The notes under the pieces: generated by a model
The model's input: the letters and a program-made list of their open reading frames with translations, nothing else
The model's database searches: none
What the model was told of the DNA's origin: nothing
Part shown: in pieces, positions 52,481 to 60,626 of the stretch
Numbering within the stretch: position 1 is the stretch's first letter
How the letters are laid out: every line of letters begins with the position of its first letter
Position numbers and translations under genes: made by a program
Assembly (NCBI RefSeq): GCF_027853915.1
Contig: NZ_JAQGLA010000021.1
Coordinates: 1-64,000, forward strand
Direction: 5' to 3'
Length of the DNA stretch: 64,000 nt
DNA from: Saccharopolyspora oryzae
Lineage (GTDB): Bacteria; Actinomycetota; Actinomycetes; Mycobacteriales; Pseudonocardiaceae

Positions 52481-53416
52481 TCAGCCCTCGGTGCACTGCT
52501 TGTCGCGGGTGACTTCGCAGACCTGGCGGACGCTGTCGAAGGTCTTGTCGTCGGCCGGGACGAAGCCCCAGTAGCCTCCGATGTCGCACTTGTCGGTGCA
52601 GAACCCGTTCGCCTTCAGGTAGTCGGCGTTGGCCTTGGTGCGGAACGCCTCGGTCACCTTCGCCTTCAGCGCCGGGTCGAGGTCGTCGGAGATCGCCGCC
52701 GGGGAGCCCGGGATCAGCTCCGAGCGCCACACCACCCGCAGCTCACCCGGCTTGACGCTGCCCTTCTCCGGCAGCAGCTTGTCCACCATCGCGTCGTAGG
52801 CGAACCCCGCCTCGCACTGCCCGCTCTGCACGCCCAGCGCGGACGCGTCGTGCCCACCCGCCATCACCGGCTTCACGTCGCGCTCGAAGTCGACCCCGGC
52901 GGTCTGCAGCGCCGCCTTCGGGTAGAGGTAGCCGGAGGTCGAGTTCGGGTCGACGAAGCACACCTGCTTGCCGCGGAAGTCCTCGAGGCGCTGGATCGGC
53001 GAGTCCGCCCGCACCAGCCCGTAGGACCGGTAGCCGGGAGCCGTGCCCGGGGTTTCGACCTGCGCGCCGAGCGGTGAGATCCGCACCCCGCTGTTGCGCG
53101 CCACCACGTAGGACAGCGGACCGTACATGGCGATGTCGATCTTGCCGGTGCGCTGGCCCTCGATGACCGCCGCGTAGTCGGTGGCCTTCTCCACCCGGAT
53201 CTTCTTGCCGGTCTCCTTCGCCAGCATGTCGACCAGCGGTTTGAACTCCTGCTCCAGGCTGGTGGAGTCCTCCGACGGGATCGAGGCGAACACCAGCTCG
53301 TCCGGGTTGCGCGCGCCGCCCTGGTCGCTGGCCGCGCTCGGCCCGCAGGCGGCGAGACCCAGCGGCAGCACCGCGCAGGCGACAACGGCGAGCAGTCGCC
53401 GGGAAACGTTGAACAT
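52481..53416 (-). CDS. phnD: Phosphonate-binding lipoprotein PhnD
   Basis: 311 residues. Signal peptide with lipobox LGLAAC. The mature protein has FASIPSEDSTSLEQEFKPLVDMLAKETG and the binding-site helix NSTSGYLYPKAAL, with DIAMYGPLSYVVA, all PhnD marks. It captures phosphonates outside the membrane. ATG 53416 follows GGAGGAC. No phnC or phnE is next to it, so the permease must lie elsewhere. It is divergent from the P450. Confidence 0.92.
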   Translation of the reverse strand: MFNVSRRLLAVVACAVLPLGLAACGPSAASDQGGARNPDELVFASIPSEDSTSLEQEFKPLVDMLAKETGKKIRVEKATDYAAVIEGQRTGKIDIAMYGPLSYVVARNSGVRISPLGAQVETPGTAPGYRSYGLVRADSPIQRLEDFRGKQVCFVDPNSTSGYLYPKAALQTAGVDFERDVKPVMAGGHDASALGVQSGQCEAGFAYDAMVDKLLPEKGSVKPGELRVVWRSELIPGSPAAISDDLDPALKAKVTEAFRTKANADYLKANGFCTDKCDIGGYWGFVPADDKTFDSVRQVCEVTRDKQCTEG

Positions 53417-53556
53417 GCAGGTCCTCCGATCGCGAAGTTGCGCGGAAAGCGTGCGGACGACAGGTGGAGGAGTCGTCGGCTTCGGGTTAAGCGCGGCGGA
53501 ACGCTGCGGGACGGTCTCGGGCAGCTGACCCCACAACTCGGGTAGGTTCCGGGGAC

Positions 53557-54717
53557 GTGATCGAGATCGACTCCTCCTTCGTCACCGAACCGCGCGCCAC
53601 CTACGCCCGACTCCGCGAGCAGGGCCCGGTGCACCGCGCCACCGCCCCGGACGGGACGTCGATCTGGCTGGTCACGCGCTATGCCGACGTCCGCGCCGCG
53701 CTGGCCGATCCGCGGCTGTCGCTGGACAAGAAGAACTCCGCCGGCGGTTACCGCGGTTTCTCGCTGCCGCCCGCGCTGGACGCGAACCTGCTGAACATGG
53801 ACGCCCCGGAGCACACCAGGCTGCGGCGGATCATCGGCAAGGCCTTCGCCCCGCGCCGGATCGAACCGCTGCGCCCCCGCGTCCAGCAGCTCGCCGACGC
53901 CCTGCTGGACGACCTGACCGAGCGCGAAGCGGACCTGATGCCGGCCTACTGCGGGCCGCTGCCGATCGCGGTGATCTGCGAGCTGCTCGGCGTCGGCGAG
54001 GCCGACCGGCCGGACTTCCGCTCCTGGACCGACCACCTGCTCGCCCCGGAAACCCCCGACCAGGCCCGCAACGCGCTCGGCGCGCTCCACGGCTACCTGC
54101 TCGACCTGATCGCGGCGAAGCGCGCGAACCCCGGCGCGGACTTCCTCAGCACGCTGGTCTCGCTGCGCGACGAGGAGGACCGGCTCTCCGAGGACGAGCT
54201 GACCGCCGCAGCGTTTCTCGTGCTTTTCGCGGGCTACGAGAACACGGTGAACGTCCTGGGCAACGGCCTGGCCGCACTGCTCACCAACCCAGCTGCGCTC
54301 GCCAGGGCGCGCCAAGGCATCACATCGTCCACAGTGGACGAACTGCTGCGCTTCGACCCGCCACCGCAGCTCGCGATCCGCCGATTCCCCTTGGTGGACG
54401 TGGAAATCGGCGGCGTGACCATTCCCGCGGGCGAAACCGTCCTGCTGTCCCTGGTCTCCGCCCACCACGACCCCGACCGCTACGCCGATCCCGAGCACCT
54501 GGACCTCGACCGCGCGGACAACCCGCACCTGGCCTTCGGCCACGGACCGCACTACTGCCTCGGCGCCGCACTCGCCCGGATGGAAACCGAGATCGGCCTG
54601 AACACGCTGCTCAGCCGCTTCCCGGACCTGGCCCTGGCGGTCCCGGAACAAGAGCTCCACTGGCGGAACTCCTTCCGCAACCGGGGCCTCCGCACCCTCC
54701 CCGTCACCCTCCGCTGA
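53557..54717 (+). CDS. Cytochrome P450 with atypical I-helix (AGYENT)
   Basis: 386 residues, GTG start. The heme-binding loop FGHGPHYCLGAALARME, the ExxR motif DELLRF and the membrane-free N-terminus show a soluble class I P450. In the I helix, LFAGYENTVNV has Asn229 where the conserved Thr of AGxET normally lies, which in P450cam is Thr252. It needs ferredoxin and a reductase; a candidate lies at 60627-62087. Substrate unknown. Confidence 0.92.
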   Translation: MIEIDSSFVTEPRATYARLREQGPVHRATAPDGTSIWLVTRYADVRAALADPRLSLDKKNSAGGYRGFSLPPALDANLLNMDAPEHTRLRRIIGKAFAPRRIEPLRPRVQQLADALLDDLTEREADLMPAYCGPLPIAVICELLGVGEADRPDFRSWTDHLLAPETPDQARNALGALHGYLLDLIAAKRANPGADFLSTLVSLRDEEDRLSEDELTAAAFLVLFAGYENTVNVLGNGLAALLTNPAALARARQGITSSTVDELLRFDPPPQLAIRRFPLVDVEIGGVTIPAGETVLLSLVSAHHDPDRYADPEHLDLDRADNPHLAFGHGPHYCLGAALARMETEIGLNTLLSRFPDLALAVPEQELHWRNSFRNRGLRTLPVTLR

Positions 54718-54727
54718 CCGGTTCCGC

Positions 54728-55023
54728 CGCAAATTCCATTGAAATGAGGGTTTTCCATCCTCGTCCTGCGGGACGGTGCGGGTAGCGGAACCTCAGCGCC
54801 CGCCTGGACTCCGGGTGCCCGACTTTATGTATGCCAATACACGGCAGTCGGGCCGTCCTCGCCAGGCGAACGCTGAGAACCCGCGGCGGTGCCAGCTGCG
54901 AAGGTGGGTTATGCGCCTGCGGCGCATGCGACCCTCACCGCGCGGCGCCGGTCGTGCTTCGCAGTCGCGACCAGACAGGATGAAAAAGGCTCAATCGAAG
55001 GTCCGATTTCAATGGAATTTGCG
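54728..55023 (+). mobile_element. 296-bp element bounded by 18-bp terminal inverted repeats
   Basis: The ends CGCAAATTCCATTGAAAT (54728-54745) and ATTTCAATGGAATTTGCG (55006-55023) are perfect inverse complements. The element carries no ORF of note but includes the long hairpin (54778-54884). A MITE-like nature is inferred. No target duplication is clear. Confidence 0.6.
54778..54884 (+). repeat. Long hairpin element (copy 1), upstream of the DUF72 gene
   Basis: Stems pair GCGGGT/ACCCGC, CTCAGCG/CGCTGAG, CGCCTGG/CCAGGCG and GCCCGACT/AGTCGGGC, closing on an apical part TTATGTATGCCAATACACGG. The sequence is nearly the same as the serB leader element, in the same orientation with respect to the downstream gene. 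The inner stem differs but still pairs. It ends about 178 nt before the DUF72 start. Confidence 0.85.
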
Positions 55024-55061
55024 TCATCCCCGCCCCGGAGCCGCGCGTACCGTGGGAAGTG

Positions 55062-55934
55062 ATGCGCTCGACGTCGATTCGGATCGGCACGTCCGGCTGG
55101 GTCTACGGACCGTGGCACGGCCCGTTCTACCCGCGCGACCTGCGCCGGGGCGCCGAACTCGAATACCTGTCCCGACGCCTCAACTCCACCGAGATCAACG
55201 CATCGTTCTACTCGCTGCAACGCCCGGAGCACTACGCCCGCTGGGCGGAGCAGACCCCGGACGACTTCCTGTTCGCGGTCAAGGGAAGCCGCTACATCAC
55301 CCACATGAAGAAGCTCCGGGAAGCGGAAACCCCGCTCGCGAACTTCTTCGCCAGCGGGGTCCTGGCCCTGGGCCCGAAACTGGGCCCGCTGCTCTGGCAG
55401 CTCCCCCCGTCGCTGCCGTTCGACGCCGACCGCCTCGCGGAGTTCTTCAGCCTGCTCCCCCGCACCACCGGCGCAGCGGCCGAGCTCGCCGCTCGCCACG
55501 ACGAACGCCTGGAGGGCCGGGCCCTCACCGAAACCGACGCCGACCGCCCCCTCCGCCACGCCTTGGAGGTCCGCCACCCGAGCTTCGCGGCCCGCGAACC
55601 GGTGGAGCTCCTCCGCGCCCACGGCATCGCCCTGGTGGTGGCAGACGCGGCAGGCGACTGGCCGCACCTCGAAGACGTCACGACCGACTTCGTCTACCTC
55701 CGCTTCCACGGCGCGGAAGAGCTCTACGCCAGCGGCTACTCGTCGAAAGACCTGGACCGCTGGGCAGAACTGATCCGCGCCTGGCACGAGGGCAAGGCCC
55801 CGAGAACACCCCGCACGATCGCCCCACCACCTCGAGCTTCGAAACGCCGCCGGGACATCTACGCCTACTTCGACAACGACGTGAAGGCGCACGCACCGGA
55901 AGACGCCCTGTCACTCGCCGACCGCTGCACCTGA
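55062..55934 (+). CDS. DUF72 family protein
   Basis: 290 residues; GTG at 55059 is another possible start. The TIM-barrel-like DUF72 marks are IRIGTSGWVYGPW, LNSTEINASFYSLQRPEHYARWAEQTP and FVYLRFHGAEELYASGYSSKDLDRWA. Function of the family is unknown. The C-terminal end overlaps the convergent neighbour by 24 nt. Confidence 0.9.
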   Translation: MRSTSIRIGTSGWVYGPWHGPFYPRDLRRGAELEYLSRRLNSTEINASFYSLQRPEHYARWAEQTPDDFLFAVKGSRYITHMKKLREAETPLANFFASGVLALGPKLGPLLWQLPPSLPFDADRLAEFFSLLPRTTGAAAELAARHDERLEGRALTETDADRPLRHALEVRHPSFAAREPVELLRAHGIALVVADAAGDWPHLEDVTTDFVYLRFHGAEELYASGYSSKDLDRWAELIRAWHEGKAPRTPRTIAPPPRASKRRRDIYAYFDNDVKAHAPEDALSLADRCT

Positions 55935-56927
55935 ACCGGGCAGCTCCTGCCGGTCGCCGAACCGGTCGCGAACGAGTTGCGCCAGGTCGCGGTGGCCGTG
56001 GGAGTCGAGCGCCTCGGCCAGCCGGTGGCCCAGCGCGGCTCGTTCGTCACCGGTGGCCAGGCGTTCGATCGCGGCGAAGACGTGCTGCTCCGCCCCGACT
56101 TCGAACCCGTCCACGACGAACGAGTGCACCGGGTGGATCCAGTTCGGCGCATCGCTGTCCGGAATCTGCCTGTCGTGCGCGGCGGCGGACAGCTTGCGCA
56201 GGTTGCTGATCTGGCGGACGGCTTCGTCCAGGTCACCGTCCTCGTGCCGCGCGAGCCACCAGACCAGAGCACTGCCCGGCGACTGCAGCACGTCCTCCGC
56301 GAAGTACGTGCGCTTGTTGCGCTCGTGAGCGCGCTGGCGCTCCCAGAGCTCCTCGTCCTTGCGAGCGGCGGCCAACTGCCGCAACCGCTCCTCGTCGGCG
56401 TCCGGCAGCGCCAACCGAACCGCGCTCGCCCAGGCCACGACGTGCCCGGACGGGTCCGAACGCGGTGTCCCGAGCACGGCGTTGAGCCGGTACTGCGCCA
56501 GATCCCCGTCCTCCGGCGAAGTCTCAGCAGCGATCTGCCCGGCCTGTTCCAGCACCATATCCACTGCGAGCCCGGCCGGATTCGCGTGCGGCAACCCCGG
56601 AGCATCGGGCTTGACGTACCAGAAAACCGCACCGGAGAAGGAGAACCGGTACTCCGGATGAGCGCTGCGCAGCGGAGTACCGGACACCTGCTGCTCGCTC
56701 GGCTGCGGCAGCGCGGGCTGCTCGACCGGCACTTCTGCCGCTGGCACGTCCTTGCGCCCCACCCGCCCCAACAACCACCAGCTGACGACCCACGGACCGG
56801 CGATCGTCAAGCCCACCAACCCGATCCACAACCACGCGGGCCACCCGTAGCGCAGCCCGAGCACCACCCAGATCAGCGCCCCGATCACCGACACGACCTT
56901 GACGGCGGTGCGTTGATCCCGATTCAT
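55911..56927 (-). CDS. Membrane-anchored protein of unknown function
   Basis: 338 residues. Two N-terminal helices (VVSVIGALIWVVLGLRYG and WLWIGLVGLTIAGPWVVSWWLL) are followed by a cytosolic, charged region with no recognised domain. ATG 56927 follows GGAGGG. Convergent with the DUF72 gene, overlapping 24 nt. The longer open frame to 57479 runs antisense to the next gene and is not real. Confidence 0.7.
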   Translation of the reverse strand: MNRDQRTAVKVVSVIGALIWVVLGLRYGWPAWLWIGLVGLTIAGPWVVSWWLLGRVGRKDVPAAEVPVEQPALPQPSEQQVSGTPLRSAHPEYRFSFSGAVFWYVKPDAPGLPHANPAGLAVDMVLEQAGQIAAETSPEDGDLAQYRLNAVLGTPRSDPSGHVVAWASAVRLALPDADEERLRQLAAARKDEELWERQRAHERNKRTYFAEDVLQSPGSALVWWLARHEDGDLDEAVRQISNLRKLSAAAHDRQIPDSDAPNWIHPVHSFVVDGFEVGAEQHVFAAIERLATGDERAALGHRLAEALDSHGHRDLAQLVRDRFGDRQELPGSGAAVGE

Positions 56928-57025
56928 CCCGTTCCCTCCACACACCGGTTGGCTGCCACCCAACTGATTACCGGGTGCGAAGACCCCTGCGAACAGTCCA
57001 ACCGCATTTGCGCTCGAACAGAGCA

Positions 57026-57745
57026 CTAGAAAGTCAGGAACACCGCGGTGGCGTCGTCGTGGGGTTTGCCCCTGGCGGGTTTCGGGGCGGTGGATTCCGC
57101 TTTTCGGACTCTGGTCAGGAGTTCGGTCGGGCCTTCTCGTTCCAGGAGGTCCAGGAGGTTCGGCCAGTCGGACAGGGCGAACATCTCCACGTAGCGGGAG
57201 GCTCCGTCGCTCAGGAGGGCTGCTCGGCTGACGTCGTTCAGGGAGCCTTGGAGGGCTTCGTAGGCCGCTTCCGGTTTCGTGCTCGCCACCCAGAAGCCGT
57301 CCGGGTGGTTTCGGAGGTCTCGCACCGCTTCCTGCGTGTAGCTGGGGAGGTGGTCCAGGCGGTCGTCGACGATCGCGCCGTGGTCGAAGACGATCGGGCT
57401 GTCCGCGAGCACCAGGTACTCGACTTCGTCGCCCGCCCGCAGAATCGACACCGTCGACGACGGGCTGGACGGGTTCCACAGGTCGCAGGTGTCCGCGTGC
57501 GCCGCGCAGGTCGACTCGACGGCCTCGGCCAGGAGATCCGCCAACGGCTTTCCGGACGCCACGAGCCGTGCGGCCAGTTCAGCGCCGAGGCGGTGCACCA
57601 GCCACGGAACGTCGTGCGCACAGCCACTGTCCACACCGGACGGTGCGGTGGCGCCGTCCAGGACGAAGGCCCAGTTCGGGCCGACGGCGAAGTAGTCCTC
57701 GTTCGCCCGGCCCGGCGTTGCCAGCGTCGCGCAGGTCGCCTGCAC
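57026..57745 (-). CDS. PP2C-type protein phosphatase
   Basis: 239 residues, GTG start. Metal ligands in GRANEDYFAV, FVLDGATAPSG, LLSDGASRYVEM and PHDDATAVFLTF match the PP2C family. It may dephosphorylate Ser/Thr kinases' targets. It begins 2 nt after the MarR stop, so the two are co-transcribed. Confidence 0.85.
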   Translation of the reverse strand: MQATCATLATPGRANEDYFAVGPNWAFVLDGATAPSGVDSGCAHDVPWLVHRLGAELAARLVASGKPLADLLAEAVESTCAAHADTCDLWNPSSPSSTVSILRAGDEVEYLVLADSPIVFDHGAIVDDRLDHLPSYTQEAVRDLRNHPDGFWVASTKPEAAYEALQGSLNDVSRAALLSDGASRYVEMFALSDWPNLLDLLEREGPTELLTRVRKAESTAPKPARGKPHDDATAVFLTF

Positions 57746-57747
57746 GC

Positions 57748-58194
57748 TCAGGCGCCCGGGAGCTGGTGCAGCGCTGACACCAGCGGCGCCAGCTCCGGCG
57801 TCTCCGCCGCTTCGGCGAGCGACTTCTCCAGGACCTCGTCGTGGGTCGGGCGCGCCTTCTCCAGCAGCTTACGGCCGGCGTCGGTGAGCTCGGTGTAGAT
57901 GCCGCGGCGATCGTCCTTGCACAGGATCCGCGTCAGCAGCTCCCGGTCCTCCAGCCTGCTGACCAGCCGAGTCGTCGCACTGCTGCTCAACGCGGTGGCG
58001 CGGGCGAGCTGCTGCATCCGCATGTGCCACCCGTCCTGCCGGTTCAGCGCGTCGAGCACCGTGTACTCGACGACCGACAACCCGTGCTCGGCCTGCAGCG
58101 CCTTCTCCAGCTCAGCCTCGAGCCGGCCGTGCAGAGCGGCGAGAGTCCGCCAGCCCCGAGCCCGGACCTCAACGGCGTCGTCACCGATACCCAT
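57748..58194 (-). CDS. MarR-family regulator
   Basis: 148 residues. The MarR winged helix is visible: LSVVEYTVLDALNRQDGWHMRMQQLARATALSSSATTRLVSRLEDRELL, with a DDRRGIYTELT wing. ATG 58194 follows GGAGG. It probably controls its own operon with the PP2C gene. Confidence 0.92.
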   Translation of the reverse strand: MGIGDDAVEVRARGWRTLAALHGRLEAELEKALQAEHGLSVVEYTVLDALNRQDGWHMRMQQLARATALSSSATTRLVSRLEDRELLTRILCKDDRRGIYTELTDAGRKLLEKARPTHDEVLEKSLAEAAETPELAPLVSALHQLPGA

Positions 58195-58267
58195 CCCGCA
58201 CCTCCGCCCCCAAAGCCTACCAACGCGCGCCCACAAGAAGCGCCCGCAAATACTCCTCGCCCGCCGA

Positions 58268-58627
58268 CTAGCCGGCCAGGCGGTGGAAGCCGGTGAGGTG
58301 CGGGGTGAAGGGGACGTCGGGGCCCAGGCCGGCTCGGACCCGGGCGTCCGGGTCGCCGAAGACCGCGAAGTCCTTGACGGTGCAGTGCTCCATCACGGCC
58401 TGGATGTGGGGGTCCGCCAGCTCCCAGTGCCGGAGGACCGCGTCGGAGTCGCGGTAGAGCTGGAAGCTGGTGCACTCCATCCGGTCCTCGTCGATGAACA
58501 CCTCCACCAGGAGCTGCGGGCCGTGCTCGCAGGCGAAGTCGACCGCCGCGCGCACCGCCGCCTTGAACTCCTCGAGGTGCCCGTCGGCGATCTGCATCAG
58601 GTTCCGGAACAGGATCGGCTCAGTCAT
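58268..58627 (-). CDS. Small antibiotic-biosynthesis-monooxygenase-like protein
   Basis: 119 residues. The dimeric alpha-beta barrel pattern (LFRNLMQIADGHLEEFKAAV, TSFQLYRDSDAVLRHWELADPHIQAVMEH) matches ABM-like proteins that oxidise aromatics or degrade heme. Function unassigned. ATG 58627 is used because the longer form lacks a ribosome site. Confidence 0.65.
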   Translation of the reverse strand: MTEPILFRNLMQIADGHLEEFKAAVRAAVDFACEHGPQLLVEVFIDEDRMECTSFQLYRDSDAVLRHWELADPHIQAVMEHCTVKDFAVFGDPDARVRAGLGPDVPFTPHLTGFHRLAG

Positions 58628-58667
58628 GGACCGAGCCTGCAACCTCGACCGCGGTGGAGATCAAGGG

Positions 58668-59096
58668 TCAGTGGTCGTCGTGGCGGTAGAACATCTCCTC
58701 CAGGTGGTCCGCCGTTTCGGCGATGAAGTTCAGCGGGTCGGTGAACTCGTTGATGTCCAGGTTCAGCAGCGGGACCGCGTGGCGGAGCAGGACGTGCTCG
58801 CCGACGATCACCGCGCCGCACACCACCGAGACCTGGCCCAGCTCCACCAGCAGCTTCTGCAGGTCCACCTCGGCCGCTCGGCCGATCACCGAGAGCACCT
58901 GCACCCAGTCCTCGCGGCCGTCGAGCTCCTCGCGGCCGATGATGACGATCTGGCTGCGGTCGTCCTCGTACTCGACGAGGACGCGGATCTCGTCGCCGCT
59001 GTCCTCGATGATGCGGTACTCGGTCTCGGTCTCCGCGTCCTCGGCCACCGCGTACTCGGCCCGGACGAATTCGGCGAGGTCTTCCCAGGTCGCCAC
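58668..59096 (-). CDS. YbjN/T3SS chaperone-like domain protein
   Basis: 142 residues from GTG 59096 behind GGGGAGG. The acidic fold (VLVEYEDDRSQIVIIGREEL, LNLDINEFTDPLNFIAETADHLEEMF) matches actinobacterial YbjN-domain proteins. No enzyme motif. Function unknown. Confidence 0.7.
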   Translation of the reverse strand: MATWEDLAEFVRAEYAVAEDAETETEYRIIEDSGDEIRVLVEYEDDRSQIVIIGREELDGREDWVQVLSVIGRAAEVDLQKLLVELGQVSVVCGAVIVGEHVLLRHAVPLLNLDINEFTDPLNFIAETADHLEEMFYRHDDH

Positions 59097-59207
59097 GCAA
59101 CCTCCCCAGTCGCAAAGCGCGCTCCCGGCGCGATTTCCGACGGTGATCGTGCCACGGCGCCCGGTCGCCCGGGCCGGTTTTCCGCCCAACCGGTGACCGC
59201 CGGGAGA

Positions 59208-59450
59208 TCAGATCCGGGCGAACAGGACGTACGCCTCCACACCGCCCCTGCCGTTGGCGGTGACCGAGAAGTGCTCGACCGCCCACCCCGCGGCCTCGAT
59301 CGCCTCGATCCGCTCCGCCCAGGGATCGATCGCCTCGTCCTTCCCGCTGCTCAACGCGATCAGGCGGACGACGAACCTGGTCCGCCCGCCGGTGTGCGCT
59401 TCGACCGCCATCTCGGCCAGCTCGGCCGCGCTGTTCTTGAAAAGCCCCAT
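59208..59450 (-). CDS. Small protein of unknown function
   Basis: About 80 residues from ATG 59450; ATG at 59459 adds three. RFVVRLIALSSGKDEAIDPWAERIEAIEAAGWAVEHF suggests a small mixed alpha-beta fold. No family recognised. Confidence 0.55.
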   Translation of the reverse strand: MGLFKNSAAELAEMAVEAHTGGRTRFVVRLIALSSGKDEAIDPWAERIEAIEAAGWAVEHFSVTANGRGGVEAYVLFARI

Positions 59451-59603
59451 ACCGGTCATCCAACCAGGTTCGCGGCGACCCGATATTGCCAATGACCATT
59501 GACACGATCGCCGATGTCACCGATGCTGGGATCCGTTACCTCGGGTAACACCTACCCACCGGGTGGGGATCGCCGACGTCATCACCCCCGCAGGGAGCGT
59601 CCC

Positions 59604-60515
59604 ATGACCAGCAGCATCGCCAAGAGCGACGAGCAGCCGACCGACCGCCAGGACGTCGCGGACCGGCTGCTGCGCTCATCGGAGGTCCTGTCCTACGACC
59701 CCGTCCAGGAAGTGGACTGGGAGACTCCGCTCGACACCGACTACCACGGCACCAGCCCGGAGTGGAGCACGCTGTACGGGACCGCGTACTGGGCGGAGAT
59801 GACGCCGGAGCAGCAGCGCGAGCTGACGCGCCAGGAGGCCGCGTCGGTGGCCAGCACCGGCATCTGGTTCGAGATGATCCTGCAGCAGATGGTGCTGCGG
59901 GACTTCTACGCCAAGGACCCGACCGACCCGGCCTTCCAGTGGGCGCTGACCGAGATCGCCGACGAGTGCCGGCACTCGATCATGTTCGCCCGCGGCGCCG
60001 CGAAGCTGCGCGCCCCCGCCTACCGGCCGACGCGCACGGTCGTCGAGCTGGGCCGGGTGTTCAAGACGATCGCCTTCGGCGAAGCCGCCTACGCCGCGAT
60101 CCTGGTCGCCGAAGAGGTCCTCGACGTCATGCAGCGCGACTGGATGCGCGACGAGCGGGTGGTGCCGTTCGTGCGCACCGTCAACAACATCCACGTCGTC
60201 GAGGAATCGCGGCACATGAAGTTCGCCCGCGAGGAGACCAAGGCGCGCCTGGAGGGCGCGAGCTGGCTGCGGCGGCAGATCCAGGCCGTCGTGGTCGCCG
60301 GCGCGTCCTACTTCATCGTCACCAGCATGTGGAACAAGAAGGTGTACGAGAACGCCGGTCTGGACGTCAAGCGCGCCGTCCGCGAGGCGAAGGCCAACGA
60401 GCACCACAAGTCCATGCTCCGCTCCAGCTGCGCAGGCCTCATGGAGTTCCTCAACTCGGCGGGACTCCTCACGAAGGCGTCGCACTGGTTCTACAAGCGC
60501 GCGAACCTGATCTGA
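59604..60515 (+). CDS. AurF-like diiron oxygenase
   Basis: 303 residues. Ferritin-like diiron ligands are visible as EAASVASTGIWFE, EIADECRHSIMFARG, FGEAAYAAILVAEEVLDV and HVVEESRHMKFAREE. The family includes AurF, which oxidises aryl-amines to nitro groups. ATG 59604 follows AGGGAG. A ferredoxin-linked reductase gene lies downstream; a similar pair is known in mycobacteria (fprB and its neighbour). Confidence 0.88.
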   Translation: MTSSIAKSDEQPTDRQDVADRLLRSSEVLSYDPVQEVDWETPLDTDYHGTSPEWSTLYGTAYWAEMTPEQQRELTRQEAASVASTGIWFEMILQQMVLRDFYAKDPTDPAFQWALTEIADECRHSIMFARGAAKLRAPAYRPTRTVVELGRVFKTIAFGEAAYAAILVAEEVLDVMQRDWMRDERVVPFVRTVNNIHVVEESRHMKFAREETKARLEGASWLRRQIQAVVVAGASYFIVTSMWNKKVYENAGLDVKRAVREAKANEHHKSMLRSSCAGLMEFLNSAGLLTKASHWFYKRANLI

Positions 60516-60535
60516 AGTTCTCGTCTTGCGTGGTA

Positions 60536-60570
60536 GCGGAACCTCAGGCCGAGGGGGCTTGAGGTTCCGC
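60536..60570 (+). repeat. Hairpin with the serB/DUF72 leader motif
   Basis: GCGGAACCTCA (60536-60546) pairs with TGAGGTTCCGC (60560-60570). The preceding TCTTGCGTGGTAGCGGAACC matches the start of the long hairpin elements, in the same orientation towards the downstream gene (start 60627). Confidence 0.75.
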
Positions 60571-60626
60571 GGCAGGCGGAGACCGCGTGCGGATCGCGCC
60601 GCTCTTCGAAAGGACCCCCGAACCCC

